Source of the DNA: Linum tenue
Lineage: Eukaryota; Streptophyta; Magnoliopsida; Malpighiales; Linaceae
Direction of reading: 5' to 3'
Assembly (NCBI GenBank): GCA_946122785.1
Contig: CAMGYJ010000010.1
Coordinates: 51,770,162 to 51,834,161, forward strand
DNA: 64,000 nucleotides
Shown: piece by piece, positions 10,298 through 21,659 of the stretch
How the letters are laid out: each line of letters begins with the position of its first letter
How positions within the stretch are numbered: the stretch's first letter is position 1
Translations under genes and position numbers: made by a program
Notes under the pieces: generated by a model
Databases searched by the model: none
Seen by the model: the letters and a program-made list of their open reading frames with translations, nothing else
What the model was told of the DNA's origin: nothing

Positions 10298-12895
10298 GAT
10301 TGTAGTAGGAAATTCAACTTTGAAGTTCATGTTGATCATCAAATCAAAAAGAAGAGAGGGAAGCATTTTATGCAGAATGAGTCTATTGTGTACTATGACC
10401 ACGCTGATATCGATCTACTCTCCATTCTGGACTTGGTAGACATCTACAAGGAGTGTGGTGGGAAGATTCCGAATCCAGAGTTTTATTGGAAAGCTCCTCT
10501 TGATGAATCAATAACAGAGATTGCCAGAGATGAAGACTTATTGGAACTGGCCGGAGCTTCTAATGAATCTCCCAGGATCATTGAACTTTATGCTATGGCT
10601 GAGCATGAAGTTCTAGACTTTATGGATAGTGATGATAAAGAAGATGCAACTCCACTTACAGAAAAGGAAGTAACAGTAGGTGAGGATGGAGATAGTGACA
10701 GTGATTATGAAGGAGAGGATGAAGATAGTGACTTTGAGGTCGATTATGAGTCGGATATTACCATTGGTGATGATATAAACTATGAGAAGAATGTGAATTT
10801 AGACGTAGACGCTGATATGGGGATGTTTGGTGGAGGAGATGACGGCCTTGGTGATGCAGAAGTGGACGAAGAGGACTATGATCTTGTAGACTCAGATGAT
10901 CGTAGATCTATCCATAGTTTGGATGACGAATCTGATGCTACAATTGTTCCAGATTTCCGAGTGGACCGAGACATGGAGAAGCCAACCTTTGCTATTTCTC
11001 AAAAATTCAGCAGCTTTGGTGTGTTGAAGGATGCACTCAAGCAATATTCTTTCATTGAGAAATGACCAATATTGTTTAAAAGAAGTGATGGTAAGAGGTT
11101 ACAAGTGATGTGCGAGGCAACATGTCATTGGTACATATGAGCATCCAAGTTGAGAGATGAAGATGCTGTGAAGATCACTAGGTGCAAACTTGAGCACACA
11201 ACAGATTGCACCTTAACCTTCAACAATAGGTTTGCAACATACAAGTTCTTGGGGGATAAAATGACTAAGAAGGTGGCAGCAGATCACAATATGAGTAAGA
11301 AATTGTTGAAGCAAATTGTGAAGGAAGATTATAGGGAGGAGATTGGGGATATGAAGGAATGTAGAATCAAGAAGACAACAATTGAGAAGGTCTGTGGATC
11401 TATTAGGGATCAATACAGAAGCTTATATCATTATGTTGCAGAGTTGAGGAGAAGCAACCCAAACTCCAATGTTGTAGTTGAGCAACAAGAACAAGTGTTC
11501 AATCGCATGTATGTATGCTTTGAGGCATCAATGAAAGGTTTTAGAGATGGCTGCAGGCAAGTCATATGCATCGATGGATGCTTCCTCAAGCATGATTTTG
11601 GTGGCCAGCTGCTATCTGTCGTTGGTATTGATGCAAACGATCAATATTTTCTTATCGCATTTGCTCATGTTGAGGTGGAGAACAAGGATAATTGGCTTTG
11701 GTTCCTGCAGCTTTTGGGAACCGATTTGCATATTAATGATGATCCTAGACGAACATTCATTTCTGACAAGCAAAAGGTGCAATTTTTACTCATTCTTGCT
11801 GCCTTAAATTTATTTGCTGCTGTTGTAAATTAATTTTTTTTGTTGACAAGCTGCTGTAAAATAAACATTGGTGCTAACCATTGCTGTAATTTTCATTCTG
11901 AAGGGTCTAATGCCAGCACTAGATGATTTGTTTCCCTCTAGTGAGAAGCGTCATTGTACCAGGCATCTTGTGACCAATCTAAGTGCTGCATGTGGATCAT
12001 CAAAGAGGGTTAAGGAGTTATTCTGGGAAGCAGCTAGAGCGACCACTATCTCTGAATTCCAAGTTTCTATGAGAAGCCTGTCAGATTACAACAAGCCCTC
12101 TTATGATTGGCTTGTCGCAAAGCCATTCTACCATTGGTCCAGGTCGCATTTTCAGTGTCTCGTTTCAACAGATATGGACACGAATAACCTAGTTGAGAGC
12201 TGGAATATTGTTATCGTGGATGAGAGGGATATGGGTCCTGTTAGGATGTGAGAAGGGATTAGGAGGAGGGTGATGGTGCTATATGCCAAAAGACGACGTA
12301 TGGCCAAAAAGTGGGCTGGTCCTTTATGTAGAAACATTGAGAAGAAAATCCAAGCTCTAGGCCAAGAAGCTCTTAAGTGGTCTGCTGAATCAAACAGCAA
12401 CGGGGAGTTTGAGGTGAGGTGTCAAAATCAGCAACTTGTCGTTAACATGAGGAAAAAGAATTGTACTTGCAGAAGGTGGGATCTGACTGGAATCCCTTGT
12501 GAGCATGCTATTCAAGCAATTCGTAGGGCAAAGTTTGGAGCATACGACTTTGTGGCTGGTTGTTACTCGAAGGACTCGTGCATAAGAATTTATGAGAACT
12601 CCATATCACCAACGGCTGGTAGAGAGTATTGGCCTTTGTCTCAACTTGGTGACGTTGGAGTTCCTCCACTTCGTGACTCTATTAAGAGAGGAAGGCCAAA
12701 GAAAACTAGAAGAAAGAAAGCCAGTGAAAAAGATTCTGGTAAGAAGAGGCAAAAGGGTCCTGAAAGAGAAGTTGCAAAATCAGTAAAGAAGAAGTATAAG
12801 TGTACTGATTGCGGAGAAGTTGGGCACAACAAGACATTTGATCAAAGTCGAGAAGCAAAGGAGTTGGCAAAGAAAAAGAGGGCAGAAGCAAAATA
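10298..12895 (+). pseudogene. MURA-type MULE transposase, interrupted
   Basis: Domain order: an N-terminal PB1-like/acidic region (Asp/Glu-rich, 10610-10960), the Mutator DNA-binding domain (FGVLKDALKQYSF, then EHTTDC), the MULE catalytic core (VICIDGCFLK at 11560-11590, FLIAFAHVEVENKDNWLWFL, TFISDKQ before the intron, NNLVESWN near 12187) and a SWIM zinc finger (CTCRRW...CEHA, 12463-12515). A degenerate CCHC knuckle ends the protein; its last Cys is replaced by Asp (CTDCGEVGHNKTFD). A phase-0 intron spans 11777-11903 (AAG|GTGCAA ... TGAAG|GGT). The same frame carries TGA stops at 11063, 11138 and 12249, so no full-length protein can be made. The reading frame is open upstream of the Met at 10370 back to an acceptor-like AG near 10296, so earlier exons are likely. 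A small 3' exon may lie at 13099-13176. Confidence 0.85.
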
Positions 12896-13176
12896 GAAGG
12901 AAAAGGAAGATACACAGAGAAGAAAACAGCTTGAAAGAGCAGAAAGAACAGGCTAGCGGCATTGAAGAAGTTGCAAGCTAAGGCTGCCAAACAAGCATCA
13001 AGTCAAGTGATGACAGATGTATTATTTCTTCTTATGTTTTCCATTTCTCATATTCAATATTCTTTTATAAGCCTACTGATGTAATTTAACTTTGCAGGGA
13101 AGTTCCCAGAGGCCAGCAAGTCAAGTGTCCCAGCAACCAAGCCAAGACTCACATAGGTGCAATCTGTGAAGAGTAG

Positions 13177-13758
13177 GGTGTAGACTTTTGAAACCATTCA
13201 TGTCTATTGTAGTGCTTAGTTAGGTCAAGCTGAATGGCTGTATTGAATATTTTGAAGCCATTCATGTCTATTGTAGTGTTTGGTTATGACAAGCATAATG
13301 GTTGTCTTGTAGTCGTATGTTGAACAAATTGTTGAACTTTAGGGGGACCAGTAATGGTAGTTTATTGAAGTAAGTATAGGTGGCTCTTTTGATTAACTCA
13401 AGGCATATAATGGCTGCTGTAAAACACTTACAGGTGTTCAGTAAAGTTTATGGCTTTTGGTTAAATCCATGTTCAGCAGGTTATGGTTGCATTTATGTTA
13501 TGTATTTTTCTGTTCTTTACAAGGTGTTGCATATCAAAAAGAAAATATCAGAGTGATACAAACGAAAGAAATATCAGAGTGGCACTCGTGAAATGCAATC
13601 AAAATCATAGTGATAGAGATGAAATATAAAAAACTCCGTAGTGGCTTCCGTGAAAACTAAATAACATTCTGCTAGTACAGATGAAACTGAAAGCATATTA
13701 CAATGGTAGAATTGAAACATAAACAACATTCTAGTGATATAAGTGAAGCAACATTTTC
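13177..13758. other. shared 3' region of the convergent MULE genes
   Basis: AT-rich sequence between the transposase end and the GRF ORF end. Two imperfect direct repeats lie at about 13187-13222 and 13250-13285 (TTTTGAAaCCATTCATGTCTATTGTAG-like). Expected to hold both 3' untranslated regions; no further gene seen. Confidence 0.5.
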
Positions 13759-13950
13759 TTATTTTCCCAGCAAGATGAAACCAAATACAATGGCTATTAC
13801 AGTGAAGATGCAAGCCATTTTGACACTTATTTTGTAAGCTCTCCTTGCCCCAAACTTGCTACATCCATAGAACCTCCGCCCTGGATTTGCATCGGTCCAA
13901 CTAGTCCTCAAACTTGTTGGGTACCCACAGTGACAACATGGGTTAGTCAT
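13759..13950 (-). CDS. GRF-type zinc finger with C-terminal membrane segment
   Basis: 63 codons. Residues 5-31 carry CCHCGYPTSLRTSWTDANPG then RRFYGC, the plant zf-GRF signature (CxCG...TSWTxxNPGRRFxxC). The fourth Cys usually seen in a CxFFxW segment is absent, and the frame passes straight into a hydrophobic C-terminus (ACIFTVIAIVFGFILLG) typical of the membrane tail of longer relatives. This suggests an internal deletion of the coiled-coil part or an unrecognised intron. It points toward the MULE transposase with a CT-rich leader (minus strand, 13960-14110) and a TATTTAT box about 14125-14135, so it would be transcribed from the right end of the element. Confidence 0.6.
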   Translation of the reverse strand: MTNPCCHCGYPTSLRTSWTDANPGRRFYGCSKFGARRAYKISVKMACIFTVIAIVFGFILLGK

Positions 13951-14226
13951 TGCTTAGATCGATAACCTTCAAAGATCACAAGCTGTTGCAGAGGACAAGG
14001 AAGAAGATGGAGAAAGAAGAATAAGGAAAATGGAAGAATAAGAAAGATGGAGAAGATGAAGGACGATGAAGAAGAGAGGTGTTGTCTGGAATTTCGATGG
14101 AGGATATGAAAAAGATGGATGAGAAAGAACATAAATAAGGTGAGAAGGGTTTTAATGGTGGGAAAGAGTTTTTTCCCCTCCCAAGAAGATAAAAAAGTAT
14201 TGGAAAATGGGGGAAATTGTTCATCA

Positions 14227-14315
14227 TACTTTCTACTACGTACATATCAAGTATATTTCATTTTAGCCAATAATTATAAATACAAAATATCCCTACGACT
14301 AATCACATAACATAA
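14227..14315 (+). repeat. direct repeat, copy 1 (about 90 bp)
   Basis: Begins TACTTTCTACTACGTACAT and continues through ...TTAGCCAATAATTATAA... to ACTAATCACATAA. A second copy lies 618 bp downstream with substitutions and small indels. Nature unknown. Confidence 0.65.
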
Positions 14316-14844
14316 ATATATTTCGCCTAGACATTTTTTATTAAAATAAAGAATTTTCAAGGTGGAAAATGTACATATCATGTGTATTTCTTAATATGAA
14401 AGAAAATACTGCTTGAAGAGCAAGGCATGAAACACCACTCATACTCCTCTTGGTACATCCATATCTCTCCCCTAATTAACTCCTTTGTACTCTTACATAC
14501 ATGTCTTAATCTTTAAAAAATGATGAAATGAAATAAATAGAGGAAAGATAAAGAAAGTATGAAGTACTAAAATAATTAATGAAATCTAATGAATTTGTAT
14601 TCTTCTCTTACATTCTCATCGTCTCCTCTTGTTCGAAACTAGTAAGAGCAAAGGAGATGCGAGTTTGTTAGCACCTTGCGGTTGATATGAGAATTGTGTC
14701 TTAGGAAGAGTTTAAAAGTAGAACAAAAGAACTAAGAAAAAGAGAGAGGGAGATTAGGGAAAGTTGATATTAGGAAATATTCTGGTCAATCCGAATTACA
14801 ACATTGTAGTGATAGACCCGATACTCATATAATAGTTTGGTCTG

Positions 14845-14939
14845 TACTTTCTGCTACGTACATACAAAGTATTTTCCATTCTAACCAATTATTATAACTA
14901 AGAAAATATTCTACAACTAATCCCATGAAAACATAACAA
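14845..14939 (+). repeat. direct repeat, copy 2 (about 95 bp)
   Basis: Begins TACTTTCTGCTACGTACAT and matches the copy at 14227-14315 over its length. The 530 bp between the copies show no primer-binding site or polypurine tract, so a TRIM-type retrotransposon is not supported. Confidence 0.65.
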
Positions 14940-15138
14940 TGTCATATCAAAAAATTACTGGAATAAGCCTCACGGTGTTCTCATCGGACAGTTTTCTACC
15001 TATGATGTACAACAATTTGTGTTGCATACTCTCCCGTACGATCCAACTTAGCTTGTGGTCATGGTCGTGACTAAATCCAACAATGCTCAAGGCATTTCCA
15101 TTGTATAACCCACCATGATACCCCGGTGCTGATCAAGG

Positions 15139-15148
15139 NNNNNNNNNN
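15139..15148. other. assembly gap (10 N)
   Basis: Ten undetermined bases exactly at the start of the tandem array. This is typical of a scaffold join in repeats; array length in the genome may therefore differ. Confidence 0.95.
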
Positions 15149-18100
15149 AACTTTTCGTGAGCCCACAAGCATATATGGTTAAAAAATGAAATTTCTTTAG
15201 AGACCTTTTTTCTTGCAATTCCAACTCTATGGCGATCTTCTCGGTCATATGATTCCAACGCAATCTTCCTTCCACTCATTGACCATTGGTGCAATGAGAT
15301 ATTTCACTTTAAACAGAACTTTTCGTGAGCCCACAAGCCAATTTGGTGAAAAATGAAATTTTTTAGAAACCTTTTTTCTTGCAATTCCAACTCTATGGCG
15401 TTCCTCACGGTCAAACGATTCCAACGCAACTTCCCTTCCACTCATTGACCATCGGTTGCAATTAAATATTTCAATTTAACCGAACTTTTCGTAAGCCCAC
15501 AAGCCTTTTTGGTGAAAAAAATGAAATTTCTTTAGAGACATTTTTTCTTGCAAATTCCAAATCTATGGCGTTCTTCTCGGTCACACGATTCCAACGCAAC
15601 CTCCCCCATTTATGAACACCGGTACAATGAGATATTTCACTTTAAACCGAACTTTTCGTGAGCCCACAAGCCTATTTGGGGAATAAATAAAATTTCTTTA
15701 GAGACCTGTTTTCATGCAAATTCCAACTCTATGGCGTTCCTCCCGTCATATGATTCCAACGCAACCTCCCTTCCAATCATTGACCATCGGTACAATGATA
15801 TATTTCATTTTAAACCGAACTTTTCGTGAACCCACAAGCTTATTTGGTGAAAAAATGAAATTTCTTTAGAGACCTTTTTCTTGCAAATTCCAACTCTATG
15901 GCGTCCCTCTCGGTCATATGATTCCAACGCAACCTCCCTTTGACTCATTGACCACCAGTACAATGAGATATTTCACTTTAAACCGAACTTTTCGTCAGCC
16001 CACAAGCCTATTTGGTGAAAAAATGAAATTTCTTTAGAGACCTTTTTTCTTGTAAATTCCAACTCTATGGCGTTCCTCTTGGTCACACGATTCTAACGCA
16101 ACCTCCCTTCCCCTCATTGGCCATCGGTGCAATGAGAAATTGCACTTTGAATCGAACTTTTCGTAAGCCCACAAGCATATTTGGTGAAAAATGAAATTTT
16201 TTTAGAGACCTTTTTTCTTGCAAATTCCAAATCTATGGCGTCCTCTGCGGTCACACGATTCCAACGCAACCTCCCTTCCCCGCACTGGCCATCGGTGCAA
16301 TGAGAAATTGCACTTTAAACCGAACTATTCGTGATCCCACAAGCTTATTTTGTGAAAAAATGAAATTTCTTTAGAGACCTTTTTTTCTTCCAAATTCCAA
16401 ATCTATGGCGTTCCTCTCGGTCACACGATTCCAACGCAACCTCCCTTCCATTTATTGAACACGGTACAATGAGATATTTCACTTTAAACCGAACTTTTCG
16501 TTAGCCCACAAGCCTATTTGGTGAAAAAATGAAATTTCTTTAGAGACCTTTTTCTTGCAAATTCCAACTCTATGGCGTCCCTCTCGGTCATATGATTCCA
16601 ACGCGACCTCCCTTTGACTCATTGACCACCAGTACAATGAGATATTTCACTTTAAACGAACTTTTCGTGAGCCCACAAGCCTATTTGGTGAAAAAATGAA
16701 ATTTCTTTAGAGACCTTTTTCTTGCAAATTCCAACTCTATGGCATTCCTCTCGGTCAAACGATTCCAACGCAAACTCCCTTCCCCTCATTGGCCATCGGT
16801 ACAATGAGATATTTCACTTTAAACCGAACTTTTCGTGAGCCCACAAGCCTATTTGGTGAAAAAATGAAATTTCTTTAGAGACCTTTTTTCTTGCAAATTC
16901 CAACTCTATGGCGTTCCTCTCGGTCATATGATTCCAACGCAACCTCCTTTGACTCATTGACCACCAGTACAATGAGATATTTCACTTTAAACCGAACTTT
17001 TCGTGAGCCCTCAAGCCTATTTGGTGAAAAAATGAAATTTCTTTAGAGTCCTTTTTTCTTGCAAATTCCAACTCTATGGCGTTCTTCTCGGTCATATGAT
17101 TCCAACGCAACCTTCCTTCCACTCATTGACCATTGGTGCAATGAGATATTTCACTTTAAACCGAACTTTTCGTGAGCCCACAAGCTTATTTGGTGAAAAA
17201 TGAAATTTCTTTAGAAACCTTTTTTATTGCAAATTCCAACTCTATGGCGTTCTTCTTGGTCATACGATTCCAACGCAACTTTCCTTCCACTTATTGACCA
17301 TCGGTGCAATTAAATATTTCAATTTAAACCGAACTTTTCGTAAGCCCACAAGCCGATTTGGTGAAAAAATGAAATTTCTTTAGAGACTTTTTTTCTTGAA
17401 AATTCCTACTCTATGGCGTTCTTCTTGGTCATACGATTCCAACGCAACCTCCCTTCCACTCATTGACCATCGGTGCAATGAGATATTTCACTTTAAACCG
17501 AACTTTCCGTGAGCCCACAAGCCTATTGGTGAAAAATGAAATTTCTTTAGAGACCTTTTTTCTTGCAAATTCCAACTCTATGGCGTTTCTCACGGTTCAA
17601 ACGATTCCAACTCAACCTCCCTTCCCCTCATTGGCCATCGGTGCAATGAGAAATTGCACTTTAAACCGAACTTTTCGTGAGCCCACAAGCATATATGGTT
17701 AAAAAATGAAATTTCTTTAGAGACCTTTTTTATTGCAAATTCCAACTCTATGGCGTTCTTCTCGGTCATATGATTCCAACGCAACCTTCCTTCCACTCAT
17801 TGACCATTGGTGCAATGAGATATTTCACTTTAAACCGAACTTTTCGTGAGCCCACAAGCCTACTTGGTGAAAAATGAAATTTCTTTAGAAACCTTTTTTC
17901 TTGCAAATTCCAACTCTATGGCGTTATTCTTGGTCATAGGATTTCCAACGTACCTTTCCTTCCACTAATTGACCATCGGTGCAATTAAATATTTCAATTT
18001 AAACCGAACTTTTCGTAAGCCCACAAGCCTATTTGGTGAAAAAATGAAATTTCTTAGAGACCTTTTTTCTTGCAAATTCCTACTCTATGGCGTTCCTCAC

Positions 18101-19730
18101 GGTCAAACGATTCCAACGCAACCTCCCTTCCCCTCATTGGCCATTGGTGCAATGAGAAATTGCTCTTTAAATCGAACTTTTCGTGAGCCCACAAGCCTAT
18201 TTGGTGAAAAATGAAATTTCTTTAGAGACCTTTTTTCTTGCAAATTCCAACTCTATGGCGTTCTTCTTGGTCATATGATTCCAACGCAACCTTCCTTCCA
18301 CTCACTGACCATTGGTGCAATGAGATATTTCACTTTAAACCGAACTTTTCGTGAGCCCACAAGCCTATTTGGTGAAAATGAAATTTCTTTAGAAACCTTT
18401 TTTCTTGCAAATTCCAACTCTATGGTGTTCTTCTTGGTCATACGATTCCAACGCAACTTCCCTTCCACTCATTGACCATCGGTGCAATTAAATATTTCAA
18501 TTTAAACCGAACTTTTCGTAAGCTCACAAGCCTATTTTGTGAAAAAATGAAATTTCTTTAGAGACCTTTTATCTTGCAAATTCCAACTCTATGGCGTTCC
18601 TCACGGTCAAACGATTCCAACTCAACCTCCCTTCCCCTCATTGGCCATCGTGGCAATGAGATATTTCACTTTAAACCGAACTTTTCGTGAGCCCACAAGC
18701 CAATTTGGTGAAAAAATGAAATTTCTTTAGAGACCTTTTTTCTTGCAAATTCCAACTCTATGGTTTCTTCTCGGTCATATGATTCCAACGCAACCTTCCT
18801 TCCACTCATTGACCATTGGTGAAATGAGATATTTCAACTTTAAACCGAACTTTTCGTGAGCCCACAAGCCTATTGGTGAAAAATGAAATTTCTTTAGAAA
18901 CCTTTTTCTTGCAAATTCAAATCTATGGCGTTCTTCTTGGTCATAACAATTCCAACGCAACTTCCCTTCCACTCATTGACCATCGGTGCAATTAAATATT
19001 TCAATTTAAACCGAACTTTTCGTAAGCCCACACAAGCCTTTTTGGTGAAAAATGAAATTTCTTTAGGGACATTTTTCTTGCAAATTCCAACTCTATGGCG
19101 TTCCTCACGGTCAAACGATTCCAACGCAACCTCCCTTCCCCTCATTGGCCATCGGTGCAATGAGATATTTCACTTTAACCGAACTTTTCGTGAGCCCACA
19201 AGCTTATTTGGTGAAAAATGAAATTTCTTTAGAGACCTTTTTTCTTGCAAATTCCAACTCTATGGCGTTCTTCTCGGTCATATGATTCCAACGCAACCTT
19301 CCTTCCACTCATTGACCATTGGTGCAATAAGATATTTCACTTTAAACCGAACTTTTCGTGAGCCCACAAGCCTATTTTGTGAAAAATGAAATTTTTTAGA
19401 AACCTTTTTTTCTTGAAAATTCCAACTCTATGGCGTTCTTCTTGGTCATTACGATTCCAACGCAACTTCCCTTCCACTCATTGACCATCGGTGCAATTAA
19501 ATATTTCAATTTAAACCGAAACTTTTCGTAAGCCCACAAGCCTATTTGGTGAAAAAAAGAAATTTCTTTAGAGACCTTTTTTTCTTGCAAATTCCAACTC
19601 TATGGCGTTCCTCACGGTCAAACGATTCCAACGCAACCTCCCTTCCCCTCATTGGCCATCGGTGCAATGAGATATTTCACTTTAAACCGAACTTTTCGTG
19701 AGCCCACAAGCCTATTTGGTGAAAAATTAA
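15149..19730. repeat. 168-bp satellite array, about 28 monomers
   Basis: The landmark AACTTTTCG recurs 28 times between 15149 and 19690 with spacings of 166-170 bp (mean 168). Each monomer contains GAGCCCACAAGCC, AATGAAATTTCTTTAGAGACC, TTCCAACTCTATGGCGTTC, GATTCCAACGCAAC and ATTGACCATCGG blocks. Open frames seen here on both strands are by-products of the repeat. The left half mixes many monomer types; the right half is a regular trimer (see separate entry). The 168-bp length is close to nucleosomal spacing and similar to many plant satellites, but no evidence ties it to a centromere. Confidence 0.95.
17580..19730. repeat. three-monomer higher-order repeat (about 504 bp)
   Basis: Three monomer types alternate. 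One has CTCACGGTCAAACG with a CCCCTCATTGGCC block, one has CTTCTCGGTCATATG with ATTGACCATTGG, and one has CTTCTTGGTCATACG with GCAATTAAATATTTCAATTT and CGTAAGCCC. The third type's AACTTTTCG landmark falls at 18007, 18510, 19014 and 19519, that is every 503-505 bp, giving about four full higher-order units. Confidence 0.85.
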
Positions 19731-20990
19731 ACTCAAACTCATGGGTATCCAGCCTAATTCAACCAGGTCAAAGCGACTTGAACTCGACTTTAGTAACTTT
19801 AAATTTCTATTTTTTCTTTTCGTTGAGAATGACAATTGAATCCAAACGCATCGTATTGGCGAGTTTTGTATCATAAGTTGTTTTATTCCACCGTTTTCAT
19901 GGCCGCTACCAAAGATCCATACCATATCATGAGTACTGTCAGTGGAATCCTAGATTGTACACACCCACCGTGTCTCAATACCGCCACCGAGACCGAGTTT
20001 TATATTCTTTAGTGTTTTCTTATTTCTTCTTTTCTTTTGGTTAAGCATGAGAATTGAACTCAAACTCATGGGTATCCAACCTAATTCAACTAGGTCAAAG
20101 CGACTTGAACCCGACTTTAGTAATTTTTTTTTGTTGAGAATGACAATTGAAACGAAACCTGTGGTATTGACGAGTTTGTTTAGACAGCGAGTTTTATCCG
20201 CTTTTATAGTTGGCATGTTGGGTCTAGTGTGAATTTGTTAAAAACTCGATTCGATCCGGTCAAAGCGAGCTGAACAAGGTGTTGACGAGTTTTAAATCGA
20301 GAGCGAGATTTGCCCGCTTTAATGTTATTTTATTTTTCCGTTTCTATTTCGTTGAGAATGACCATTGAAGCAAGACTCGGTGGTGATGAGTTTTGTATAG
20401 AGAGCAAATTTTATCTGCTTTTAGAATTGGCATGTTGAGCCGGCCATGAATTGTTAACAACTCGGTTCCAACGAGTGAAGGCGAGTTGAACTTGGTGTGC
20501 AGTGTTTTTTTGTGAGGAACAAGTTTTATATGCTTTTGTGATTTTTATTTATCCTTTTCCTTTTGGTTGAGAATCCAACCTATGGGTATCCAACCAAATT
20601 TAAATTGATAAAAATGACTTGAACCCGATGTTTACAAGCGTTCGAGAAGGACTTAGTTTTATTCACTTTTTTAATTGACGGGATGAGTCGGTTGTGAATT
20701 TGTTACAAACTCAGTTCAACCTGATCAAAGAGAGTTGAACATGATGTTGTCGAGTTTTAGGTCGTGAGTGAGTTTTAGCAGCTTTAGGTTTTGTTAATTT
20801 CTCGGGCGGGCGTGAGTTTTATTCGCTTTTGTAATTGTTTGGTCGGGTCGGTTGTGAATTTGTTACAAACTCGGTTCAACCCGATCAAATAGAGTTGAAC
20901 ATGATGTTGTCGAGTTTTGGGTGATGAGAGAGTTTTATCCACTTTAGTGTTTGTTAATTTCTCTTTTTCTTTTTGGTTGAGAATGAACTT
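19731..20990. repeat. second tandem repeat, about 216 bp, diverged
   Basis: A different repeat follows the satellite without spacer. Landmarks are GTTGAGAATGACAATTGAA-like segments at about 19822, 20133, 20351, 20566 and 20976 (steps near 216 bp or multiples, with a partial copy at 20045), ACTCATGGGTATCCA segments at 19737 and 20066, and GTGAATTTGTTACAAACTC at 20693 and 20853. Copies share GCGAGTTTTAT-type segments. Much more diverged than the 168-bp array. Confidence 0.7.
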
Positions 20991-21176
20991 GAAAAAAAAT
21001 AAGAATACAAACTAATCAATAGTGTTATAGGAGAAGATTTAACATAAAAATCATTTGCTCGATGACCCTTCTCGCTTATTGAAGTTTATCGATGCGTCAA
21101 CTACATAAAGTTGTTCATGTCAAGTCATTTATTTTTGGATCAAAATTCAAACTATCAATCTCTAAAATATCATGTT

Positions 21177-21207
21177 CTCGCTCACACGCGAAGCGAGCTT
21201 ATACTAG
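21177..21207 (+). mobile_element. Helitron-like 3' terminus
   Basis: A 6-bp stem CTCGCT/AGCGAG (21177-21182 with 21192-21197), then CTTATA, then CTAG, followed by T. Plant Helitrons end in a short hairpin a few bases before CTRR and insert 5' to T. The 5' terminus was not located; the tandem repeats to the left may lie inside the element. Confidence 0.5.
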
Positions 21208-21659
21208 TATTTTTAACGGGTAGGTTGTGTGTTGCTTGACCTTGAAGTAAATTTTAGGCATAGCTATAGCTATAGTTTTGGACTTTTGGCGCTAATTAGG
21301 CAAGAGATCGCTTGAAGCCAAGATTTGGTAGCTGATCAGCTTGACATAATTAACCAACAAATTTTCTTCACACGGTCCAGTTACTTGACCCTTAATAATT
21401 CCCTTCTGTTTGTTCCTGAAACCGTGGATTAGAATTCCCGCTAGGAGGCAGCCTTATTAGAAAATTAACCATAGATAATACTCCAGAATACAAATCGGTC
21501 AAAATTCCTCACCATACTCGGACGAAAAAAAATTAAATTACACATTAATTAATAGTATTAGTTAATATATATAATATATATATGTATTCCAATTGTTTCT
21601 GGAGGGATGAACGAACGGGTCAATGAAGACCTTAGAATTGTCAATTTGTCAGAATTCAT
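21208..21659. other. no gene seen
   Basis: AT-rich DNA with an AT microsatellite-like patch about 21565-21590. Confidence 0.5.

Larger units (their letters stand above)
9113..14130 (+). mobile_element. decayed autonomous MULE (transposase plus GRF zinc-finger ORF)
   Basis: The left end around 9113-9240 (GGCTAAATTACACATTTGG...) has the look of a plant MULE terminal region. It is followed by a GA-rich leader with a GTAAGC donor at about 9663, a broken transposase on the plus strand and a convergent small ORF on the minus strand. No matching inverted repeat was found at the right, so the right boundary is approximate: the element is either of a non-TIR MULE type or truncated. The convergent two-gene layout resembles MuDR, although the second gene here is a GRF zinc-finger ORF rather than a mudrB homologue. 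Confidence 0.6.

Noticed and set aside
14131..14330. Right terminal inverted repeat of the MULE
   Set aside because: No reverse complement of the left end (9113-9240) was found here; the right boundary stays unknown.
14227..14939. TRIM retrotransposon bounded by the 90-bp direct repeats
   Set aside because: No primer-binding site after the first copy and no polypurine tract before the second.
15149..19730. CRISPR-like regular repeats
   Set aside because: Monomers are contiguous, 168 bp, without unique spacers, in plant nuclear DNA.
15087..19925. Many open frames of 60-100 codons on both strands
   Set aside because: They are phase shadows of the 168-bp satellite and differ only by indels between monomers.
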